A DNA stretch of 64,000 nucleotides from Pseudomonadales bacterium (lineage in GTDB: Bacteria > Pseudomonadota > Gammaproteobacteria > Pseudomonadales > Pseudohongiellaceae): the NCBI GenBank assembly GCA_012103535.1, contig WLWQ01000001.1, positions 620,001 through 684,000 of the forward strand, read 5' to 3'. The position numbers were made by a program, and so were the translations under genes. Below the pieces are notes generated by a model that was given only the letters and a program-made list of their open reading frames with translations, was not told where the DNA came from and searched no databases. This document shows positions 57,898 to 64,000 of this stretch, piece after piece; position 1 is the first letter of the stretch; each line of letters opens with the position of its first letter.

Positions 57898-59648
57898 GAT
57901 TCTACTACCAGATTAATCTCTTCCAATATTTTCCAATCATTGCCTACTAACTGAACCAATAGTTTCTTGAATGTATTGTCACTGTAAGTTGGAGATTCAT
58001 AGGCTAACCAGAAGTGCACTTCATAGACACCGTTTTCCTCGGCGATTAATTGGAATTCTGACAGTTCCAATCTGATCCAAACTGCATTGCTAATGACCCG
58101 CTGCCTGTTTGCCCGCCATGCACTTTGCGTGTCCTGATAGCGGGGCGCAAATTCATCGTGATAATAAGAGAAGTAGTCTGGTAATGATTGTGACTGCCAG
58201 GCATTAACCCAAGCTTCAACACTTACTTGTATCGACTGAATAACGGACTCTTCATTGGTTTCTATTGCATCGACTTCTAATTCTTCTATTGCGTCAGTTT
58301 CTACAATATCTGCAACAGTGATTTCTAGAGTCTCTTCATCTTCACTTGGACCGTCGACTGTAGCAATCGGTTCTGCACTCAACGTTACAGGATCCTCTTC
58401 AACTACGACGTTTGCAGAAAGCACAATCGCAGAATCTGCGGAATCTTCTTCTTCCAGAGTTAAAACCCTACGCTCTCTTGGTTCCACAGGAGCCGAAGTT
58501 GTCGCTTCCTCATCTGCGTTTTCAAGCAAAGACTCATACTGTGGTTCTGCTATTTCTGCTGCTAACACGCCACGTTCGGCAGCTGTTACTAAAGCCAAAT
58601 TCGAATCAGAAACTGGAACTTCTTCAAGCTGCTCCGTAATTGTCGGATCATCCGCTTGATTATTTGCCAGTACTGCTGCACTGGGTTGTGCAGGCGTTTC
58701 AGTCTCGGCTGTATTTTCGAATACAGCTTCTTCATCGGCTTCGTTTTGCGCGGCGATTAAATCGGTTGAACTTGAAGTATCTGGATTGGAATTAATTTGT
58801 TGATAAAGAAATCCAAGTGATGCAATCGCCAATACCGCAAACACTGGAATAAACACCATTAGCTGATTGTTGTCTCGAAAACCAGTACTGGGAAGATTCT
58901 GATTCGCCGATGCTCCTTTGATAAGGCTCGATAACTCATATTTACTAATTGGCGATAATTCAGTTTTTCCGAGGCGGGATTCAACCATTAATCTACAGAT
59001 CGCAGTGGCCGGTTCCGGATACCCTTTGCAGGATTTATAAAAATAATTCATCGCCGTAGGTTCGAGTTGCAAACCAGGCATACCCGCTTTGTCCAAATAG
59101 GTAACGAAAAACAGATTTAATGTTTCCGGGTCCATCGGCTCTAAATAAAATTTGTGAGACACTTGTAACAGCAACGATTTGAATTCTGAATTACTTAATA
59201 AGCGCTGTTCTAATGAAATATCTCCACACAAAACAACATTAGGCATGCGTTTTGCCCCAGTCTGAACTTCAGCGAGTCGATAAATTTCGATCAAAGTAAT
59301 ATCGGTTAATAAATGAGCATCATCAAAGATAAGAATAAGCGGCTTATCATCATTATCGATTAATGCATCCTCAAGCACCCTGGCAAAGTTGGTGAGATTC
59401 GGTAGATCAAGTTCCCGCGCCAGCATAGTGCGGAGCATCTCAGGAGATTCGATAGCATAGTCAAAATGCACAACCCGATAATCTTTGCGGCGCATGTATT
59501 GCGCCAATTTGTCGCAGAGCGTGCTTTTGCCAGAATGAGCTGGCCCCATTAACTTAATAAAGGCTTCTGGAGTAGCGAGAGAGTCGTGCAGGCCCTGCAA
59601 TATCTGCTGATAGGGACCGCCACTGAAGTAAAATTTATTTTGCTGCAT
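57894..59648 (-). CDS. ExeA/DamX-like AAA ATPase with membrane helix, acidic linker and NTF2-like domain
   Basis: A 584-residue fusion. Residues 1-245 are an ExeA/GspA-type AAA ATPase with Walker [10 protein letters not shown] (35-43) and Walker [10 protein letters not shown] (104-112). A membrane helix follows at about 263-283. Residues 285-473 are a disordered linker rich in Glu, Ala, Asp and Val. Residues 474-584 ([22 protein letters not shown] to the end) look like a SnoaL/NTF2-like domain of the kind seen in periplasmic peptidoglycan-associated proteins. The first two parts resemble DamX, but the C-terminus is not a SPOR domain. A role linking an ATPase to the cell wall is inferred. Start ATG 59648; GTG 59654 is possible. 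Confidence 0.8.
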   Translation of the reverse strand: MQQNKFYFSGGPYQQILQGLHDSLATPEAFIKLMGPAHSGKSTLCDKLAQYMRRKDYRVVHFDYAIESPEMLRTMLARELDLPNLTNFARVLEDALIDNDDKPLILIFDDAHLLTDITLIEIYRLAEVQTGAKRMPNVVLCGDISLEQRLLSNSEFKSLLLQVSHKFYLEPMDPETLNLFFVTYLDKAGMPGLQLEPTAMNYFYKSCKGYPEPATAICRLMVESRLGKTELSPISKYELSSLIKGASANQNLPSTGFRDNNQLMVFIPVFAVLAIASLGFLYQQINSNPDTSSSTDLIAAQNEADEEAVFENTAETETPAQPSAAVLANNQADDPTITEQLEEVPVSDSNLALVTAAERGVLAAEIAEPQYESLLENADEEATTSAPVEPRERRVLTLEEEDSADSAIVLSANVVVEEDPVTLSAEPIATVDGPSEDEETLEITVADIVETDAIEELEVDAIETNEESVIQSIQVSVEAWVNAWQSQSLPDYFSYYHDEFAPRYQDTQSAWRANRQRVISNAVWIRLELSEFQLIAEENGVYEVHFWLAYESPTYSDNTFKKLLVQLVGNDWKILEEINLVVES

Positions 59649-59677
59649 GACCACTTAGGTTATCGTCACCAACTCCA

Positions 59678-60436
59678 TTATTTTTGCTTATTTTTGATTC
59701 TAAGTTCAATGTTAGTCAATATACCGCGGAGTATATTCATCTCCATCACATCGATTCGAATGCGACTAAATAGTCTACGCATGCGCTGCATGAGCTGACG
59801 GGGATTTTCCGGATCATGGAAATCTATCGCTACCATTACTCGTTCAAGATGATTATAGAAATGTTCTACTTGCTCCCCTGTTGCCTTCTCTTGATCCCAG
59901 AACCCATCTTCTTTAACTTCGCTATTATCTGATTCCGCTGCAAAGGCTTTACGCAATTCATAACTAATAACCATTACTGCAGCTGCGAGATTTAAAGAAC
60001 TGTAATTCTCATTAGTCGGAATCTGCACATGATAATGACAGAGTTGCAATTCATCGTTGTTAAGACCCGCGTCCTCTCTGCCAAAAACCAATGCAACTTT
60101 ATTGCGGTCAATTTCAGCAAGCACTTTTGCTGCAGTTTGTTCAGGGCTTAACATGGGCCAGGGGATTTTTCTTGATCGTGCACTTGTACCAATAACGAGA
60201 CTGCAGTCCGCAATGGCTGCCTCGAGGCTATCAAATATTTGCGCGGACTCAATAATATCTATCGCTGAAGCAGCTCTACCTACTGCAACGCCACTGGGAA
60301 AATCTTCCGGGTCTACCAGGGCGAGATTAGATAGACCCATATTTTTCATGGCTCGTGCGCTTGCGCCAATATTTCCCGGATGGGAAGTATTGACCAGCAC
60401 AACCTTGATCTCCTGCAACTCTCCCACCGGAGGCAC
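59678..60436 (-). CDS. trmJ: tRNA (cytidine/uridine-2'-O-)-methyltransferase TrmJ
   Basis: TrmJ methylates the ribose of nucleotide 32 in several tRNAs. SPOUT fold motifs are VLVNTSHPGNIGASARAMKN (about 13-32), ALVFGREDAGLNNDEL and the knot region PTNENYSSLNLAAAVMV. It has 252 residues (E. coli 246). No ATG is available; GTG at 60436 is used, although starts a few codons downstream are possible. It is divergent from suhB, as in E. coli. Confidence 0.94.
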   Translation of the reverse strand: MPPVGELQEIKVVLVNTSHPGNIGASARAMKNMGLSNLALVDPEDFPSGVAVGRAASAIDIIESAQIFDSLEAAIADCSLVIGTSARSRKIPWPMLSPEQTAAKVLAEIDRNKVALVFGREDAGLNNDELQLCHYHVQIPTNENYSSLNLAAAVMVISYELRKAFAAESDNSEVKEDGFWDQEKATGEQVEHFYNHLERVMVAIDFHDPENPRQLMQRMRRLFSRIRIDVMEMNILRGILTNIELRIKNKQK

Positions 60437-60599
60437 CTAATGATTTATGAGCGGAAGAATCATTATATCAGTAACTTATTCCTCTCTATGCAGGAATTAC
60501 TCATACTGCTTCTTTGTGTTCAAGGCCTTTGCTATCATTGCCCACCTTCAGCTCCAGCCTAAGCAGAGCTACTGTTCTTTACTCATTTCGGATTCTTCA

Positions 60600-61376
60600 A
60601 TGCAGGCAATGGTTAACATTGCGCTTCGCGCAGCTCGATCTGCGGCCGAAGCGCTGATTCAAACAAGTGACAGACTGGATCGAATCCGTGTCATTGACAG
60701 CGATCCATCGAACTTTGTTTCTTCTGCAGATGAGGAAGCCGAATCTACAATTATTTACCACCTGCATAAAGCTTTCCCGCAGCATTCTATTCGAACTCGG
60801 CTCGGTGAAAACATTGAAGGCACAGCAGGTGAACCAACCTGGCTAGTTGATCCCCTTGTTGGGAGTCTTAATTTTAGCCGAGGTATCGATCCTTATGGCA
60901 TTGTCATCGCCTGCGAAATAGAAGGAAGTGTTGCCCATTCGGTACTCTTAATACCTGCACTAAATGAAGAATTTACAGCTTCCCGTGGTACTGGCGCCCA
61001 ATTAAACAATCGCAGAATTCGCGTTAGCGCTGAAAAGAAAGCTGAGTACCCGATGTTTGCACTCGACGCGGAAATAAATTCAGCTCAGCTGTCCGCTTTT
61101 ATCAGCACGTTAAATATCAATAGCGCGTCTTTCCGCATGTCTGGTTGTTGCGCGATTGATATGGCTAATACAGCTGCCGGCCGCTTTTCCGGAGGTTGGT
61201 GTATCAATCGTGGCTCGATTTGGCAAACTGCAGTTAAACTTCTGTTAACAGAAGCGGGATCACTGCTAGGAACGGAAGATGGCAATCCCGATATCAGCGC
61301 TTCATCGGAACTAATTTTCGCCGGTCCGAAAGTATTCAAAACTCTCGTAAAATTGCGCCAGTCAGTAGCCCAGTAA
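60600..61376 (+). CDS. suhB: SuhB homologue lacking catalytic metal ligands (inositol monophosphatase family)
   Basis: The protein aligns with E. coli SuhB without gaps over residues 1-100 (MQAMVNIALRAARSAAEALI, FPQHSI, EGT, DPLxGxxNF) and later at FTASRGTGAQLN and AAGR. It lies divergent from trmJ as in E. coli, so it is the SuhB orthologue. The active site is broken: Glu67-Glu68 of the EES motif are Arg67-Leu68, Asp84 is kept, Asp87 of DPLDG is Val87, and the Asp of the WD motif is Gln209 (WQ). Phosphatase activity is therefore unlikely. In E. coli SuhB also works as a Nus-type factor in rRNA transcription without needing catalysis, and that role may be what is conserved. I start at ATG 60600 (258 residues); a longer frame upstream is not family-like. 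Confidence 0.9.
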   Translation: MQAMVNIALRAARSAAEALIQTSDRLDRIRVIDSDPSNFVSSADEEAESTIIYHLHKAFPQHSIRTRLGENIEGTAGEPTWLVDPLVGSLNFSRGIDPYGIVIACEIEGSVAHSVLLIPALNEEFTASRGTGAQLNNRRIRVSAEKKAEYPMFALDAEINSAQLSAFISTLNINSASFRMSGCCAIDMANTAAGRFSGGWCINRGSIWQTAVKLLLTEAGSLLGTEDGNPDISASSELIFAGPKVFKTLVKLRQSVAQ

Positions 61377-61420
61377 ATGCCGCAATTGAAACTTTATGTG
61401 TCTAATGCAATAAAGTCTTT

Positions 61421-61435
61421 AATATACGGTATATT
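61421..61435. promoter_or_regulatory. 15-bp palindrome upstream of the MATE gene
   Basis: AATATAC-G-GTATATT is a perfect 7-bp dyad around one base, 120 bases before the MATE start. Two further small inverted repeats follow in the leader (AGCGA-AA-TCGCT at 61475-61486 and TGAGC to GCTCA near 61496-61516). It could be an operator overlapping the promoter of the exporter. No regulator gene is adjacent. Confidence 0.4.
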
Positions 61436-61554
61436 GAAAGACAGTTGAGAGAATACGCGGGTTACAGTGTAGCCAGCGAAATCGCTAACAAGGTGTGAGC
61501 TGAACTTTTCCGCTCATTAATTTGAGCCCCAGCAATCAAGGTAGTCGTCTTTCG

Positions 61555-62928
61555 ATGTCAGGAAAGGCTAAGCACAACACACATAATCTAATCGACGGCC
61601 CCATACAGCAATCGCTGGTACGCATGACCATGCCTATGATTATTGGCATGCTAATGCTATTCACCTTCAGCCTGGTGGATACCTGGTTCATCAGTTTTCT
61701 CGGCACCGAATCTCTCACCGCCATTAGCTTCACTTTCCCAGTTACCTTTTTCGTTATGAGCCTGGCTATCGGCCTGGGGATTGGAGCATCTGCTGTAGTT
61801 GGGAAATTCCTTGGCGCCTCGCAACATGAAAAGGCGAAAGAAGCAGCGACCGTTATCAATTACATTTCATTTGGTCTCGCCTGCATAACGGTCGCTTTAT
61901 GCTGGACCTTCATGGATCAGATTTTCACTTTAATGGGTGCCAGTGAAAGATTATTGGTTCTTATTCGAGAGTATATGGTGGTTTGGTTTGCAGGCTCAGT
62001 TTTAGTGGTCTGCATTATGACGGGCAACAGCGTGTTAAGAGCCTGTGGCGACACTAAAACACCGAGCATTTTAATGGCAGCCGCAGGTCTAATGAACGCC
62101 ATCTTAGATCCACTGTTAATTTTTGGTGTTGGCCCATTCCCTGAATTGGGCATTCAAGGTGCAGCCTGGGCGACAGTAATTGCCTGGACTACAGGCTTCA
62201 GCTACCTGTTTTACTTGCTCATTTTCAAAGTGGAAATGGTCAGCCGCTCTATTCCAAGCCGCGAAGTTATGCAGTCATCAGGACGAGACATGTTACGCAT
62301 CGGCATTCCTGCCGCCGGTGCCAACATGATGACCCCGCTTGCCGCTGGGATCATGACCGCTATCGCAGCAGGATTTGGCGATACCGCTGTTGCGGCTTTC
62401 GGTGTGGGCGCCAGAATCGAACCTATTGCAACTCTGTTGGTTCTGGCGATGTCCTCTTCACTTCCTCCGATCATCAGTCAGAATTTTGGTGCTACCCGCA
62501 TAGACCGCGTGGAAGAAGCTTATCGCATCGCCACAAAATTTATTCTGGGCTGGCAATTATTAATCTATGTTGTGTTAGCTATAGGTGCAGGTTTGATTGC
62601 TGGGTTTTTCTCAGATGATCCGGAAGTAGTCCGAGCGATCCGCTTGTTTGTTTGGATCATGCCTGTTGGTTATGGCCTGCAGGGCATTATCATATTGACT
62701 AACTCTTCCTTGAACGCCATGCACAAACCACTGAGTGCGCTCTATCTAAGTATTGCCCGCTTCTTTGTGTTCTATGTACCACTCGCCTATGTAGGCAGCA
62801 TTTACTTTGGCTTGTTTGGTTTCTTTGCGGGTGCAGTTTGCGGCAATTTTCTGATGGCGATGATTTCCTGGCGCACTTTTAATCGCGCCATTTCTGGTGA
62901 GCATCAGTTAAAAGAAAAAACTGCCTAG
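61555..62928 (+). CDS. MATE family multidrug/metabolite exporter
   Basis: A 457-residue protein with about 12 membrane helices in two homologous halves, as in NorM/DinF-type MATE exporters. The first half starts IQQSLVRMTMPMIIGMLMLFTFSLVDTWFISFLG, with the conserved asymmetric motif LRACGDTKTPS between; the second half starts GRDMLRIGIPAAGANMMTPL. It probably uses sodium or protons to expel cationic compounds; the substrate is unknown. I start at ATG 61555; a TTG eleven codons upstream is possible. The leader is 178 bases long and contains small palindromes. Confidence 0.9.
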   Translation: MSGKAKHNTHNLIDGPIQQSLVRMTMPMIIGMLMLFTFSLVDTWFISFLGTESLTAISFTFPVTFFVMSLAIGLGIGASAVVGKFLGASQHEKAKEAATVINYISFGLACITVALCWTFMDQIFTLMGASERLLVLIREYMVVWFAGSVLVVCIMTGNSVLRACGDTKTPSILMAAAGLMNAILDPLLIFGVGPFPELGIQGAAWATVIAWTTGFSYLFYLLIFKVEMVSRSIPSREVMQSSGRDMLRIGIPAAGANMMTPLAAGIMTAIAAGFGDTAVAAFGVGARIEPIATLLVLAMSSSLPPIISQNFGATRIDRVEEAYRIATKFILGWQLLIYVVLAIGAGLIAGFFSDDPEVVRAIRLFVWIMPVGYGLQGIIILTNSSLNAMHKPLSALYLSIARFFVFYVPLAYVGSIYFGLFGFFAGAVCGNFLMAMISWRTFNRAISGEHQLKEKTA

Positions 62929-62931
62929 GAA

Positions 62932-62958
62932 CTTTCTAAGGCTAGAGAGATTAGAAAG
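62932..62958. terminator. weak hairpin between converging MATE and radical SAM genes
   Basis: An 8-bp perfect stem (CTTTCTAA / TTAGAAAG) with an 11-base loop fills the 30-base gap between the two stop codons. There is no T-run after it in either direction, so it is a weak candidate for a shared terminator. Confidence 0.35.
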
Positions 62959-64000
62959 CTAGGATCTAAAGAGATTACGCACAGTATCAATCAGTCCGCC
63001 TTCTTGATTCTGCACAGCCGCTGGGTTTATTGGGGCTTCCTCAGTTGCTTCACTATCGCTCTGTTCTTCGACTAAATTAAAACTCTTGTCTTCCACAGTG
63101 TCGGCATTACCTTGGTTGCCTTCGGTGTAACTCAAGCGATTGTTATTTTCCTGAAAGGCCAACATTTGCATACATATTTCGTTGTACTCGTCCTGAGTTA
63201 GCAAGTCAGGACATTCTTTCATGTTCAAGGTGAACTGCCGGTCATTCGCTGCGGAAAGATAATGCAAATTCTTTTTATTGGTGAGCAACAAGTCATTTTC
63301 TTTCGCGGTGTTGTAAAGCGGAGTGCCGCGCAGTGGTATATAAGGAAAGAAGAAAAAGTGCTCGGGTGAAATAGTCTGATTGAGCTTTAGGGTTTGCCGC
63401 ATATTTTCAGCGGTTTCTAAGGGCATCCCAACAATATTAAATGTGAGGCGATTAATACCAGCTTTCTTGCAGTTTTCGGCTGCTTCTATGACTTGCTGAT
63501 TTTTCATTTTACGACCGAGCATCTTGGTCCGGAATTCTTCATCGCCACTTTCGATTCCAAACCATATTGTGTGGCAGCCTGCCTCAGCAGCAGTTCTACA
63601 AAACTCTTCATTCATTACTTCGACACGAGAGTTTATGGAAAATGGTAGACGGATTTTTTCTTTGTAAATTTCGAAGAACGCTCTAACGAATTTTAGATTG
63701 GAAAGAAATAACTCATCCCAGAATTCGAAATAACCAACGTTGTACTCATCCCGTAACCTGATGAGTTCATCCACCATTGCTTCCGGTTCATACTTGCGTA
63801 GAAATTCTTTTTTAGTTTTCCAGCCTTCAAGAATCGGCGTATTGCAACAGTAGGTGCACTTATAAGGACAACCACGACCCGTCATAACAGGAAGTACTAA
63901 CTTTCCCTGTGGCCCGAAAATTGATGAGTTAACGTCCTCGAAACCATCCTCTTTGGAGAAAATGTCGTAGTCAGGAAAAGGCAACGCGGCTAAATCACCA
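62959..64000 (-). CDS. radical SAM protein, B12-binding type (5' end cut by right edge)
   Basis: The frame stays open to the window edge (GDLAALPFPDYD precedes the visible core), so the N-terminus, where such proteins usually carry a cobalamin-binding domain, lies outside. The radical SAM cluster GRGCPYKCTYCCN holds CxxxCxxC, followed by TIM-barrel motifs (GYFEFWDELF, CHTIWFGIESGDEEF, INRLTFNIVGMPLET). The substrate is unknown. The last 65 residues are an acidic, low-complexity tail ending in a short amphipathic segment (GGLIDTVRNLFRS), which is unusual for the family. Confidence 0.85.
   Translation of the reverse strand, partial: GDLAALPFPDYDIFSKEDGFEDVNSSIFGPQGKLVLPVMTGRGCPYKCTYCCNTPILEGWKTKKEFLRKYEPEAMVDELIRLRDEYNVGYFEFWDELFLSNLKFVRAFFEIYKEKIRLPFSINSRVEVMNEEFCRTAAEAGCHTIWFGIESGDEEFRTKMLGRKMKNQQVIEAAENCKKAGINRLTFNIVGMPLETAENMRQTLKLNQTISPEHFFFFPYIPLRGTPLYNTAKENDLLLTNKKNLHYLSAANDRQFTLNMKECPDLLTQDEYNEICMQMLAFQENNNRLSYTEGNQGNADTVEDKSFNLVEEQSDSEATEEAPINPAAVQNQEGGLIDTVRNLFRS

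Noticed and set aside
58255..58659. A 134-codon plus-strand Ser/Thr-rich frame
   Set aside because: Antisense to the acidic linker of the AAA ATPase fusion protein.
61421..61435. Guanidine-II (mini-ykkC) riboswitch hairpin because of the ACGG near the palindrome centre
   Set aside because: The class needs two hairpins with ACGR loops; only one ACGG is present and the best pairing leaves CGG as the loop.

Overview
This window looks like chromosomal core genome of a free-living gammaproteobacterium, probably an aquatic lineage near Pseudomonadales/Cellvibrionales. The evidence is the gene order pyrG-tilS-accA-dnaE-rnhB-lpxB-lpxA-fabZ-lpxD-skp-bamA-rseP-dxr-cdsA-uppS-frr-pyrH-tsf-rpsB, the long Pseudomonas-type DapD, the rpoE-rseA-mucD-lepA-lepB-rnc-era-recO block, and the neighbour pairs ygfX/sdhE and trmJ/suhB. 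I see no transposase, phage gene, plasmid origin or CRISPR array. The species cannot be assigned by reading alone.

Layout. Positions 1-21562 (minus strand) form a long envelope, replication and translation block: tRNA lysidine synthesis, acetyl-CoA carboxylase alpha, DNA polymerase III alpha, RNase HII, lipid A synthesis, outer-membrane protein assembly (Skp, BamA), the RseP protease, isoprenoid and phospholipid steps, and ribosome recycling, UMP kinase, EF-Ts and ribosomal protein S2. Positions 21918-27963 (plus) carry map-glnD-yffB-dapD-dapE (N-terminal Met removal, nitrogen sensing, lysine/peptidoglycan precursor). Positions 27948-43388 return to the minus strand with rsmJ-uppP-tsaB, a giant Lys/Arg/Ala histone-H1/AlgP-like gene, adk, mazG, rlmD, cysM, recO-era-rnc-DUF4845-lepB-lepA and mucD, followed by rseA and rpoE (envelope stress). 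Positions 45136-49375 hold nadB, ygfX/sdhE, ygfZ and an HDOD gene. Positions 50070-51040 are a tRNA-Arg(CCU) gene followed on its transcribed strand by six tandem 149-bp units, each carrying tRNA pieces. Positions 51127-64000 are more varied: elaA, putP, a VOC protein divergent from a cysteine-rich HTH regulator, DUF945, ygiQ, an AAA-ATPase/NTF2-like fusion, trmJ, suhB, a MATE exporter and a radical SAM gene cut by the right edge.

How the genes work together. The sigma-E module (rpoE, rseA, mucD, with rseP far away at 13.8-15.2 kb) watches over the envelope that the lpx/bamA/skp/lepB genes build. RpoE has a textbook sigma-E promoter, and no rseB lies in the cluster. The uppS/uppP and dapD/dapE genes feed peptidoglycan synthesis. 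The rpsB-tsf-pyrH-frr operon, era, rnc, rlmD, rsmJ, tsaB, tilS and trmJ serve ribosome and tRNA maturation.

Most unusual items: (1) the tRNA-Arg/149-bp tandem array, in which every unit keeps the 3' 47 nt and the D-arm of the tRNA but splits them with a 65-nt insert; (2) a SuhB whose metal-binding Glu and two of three Asp ligands are replaced, so probably a catalytically dead protein kept for another role; (3) ribosomal protein S2 with a 141-residue acidic-then-lysine-rich tail; (4) a 542-residue histone-like protein with no acidic residue in its last 372 positions; (5) a 61-bp dyad operator between the VOC gene and the HTH regulator gene.
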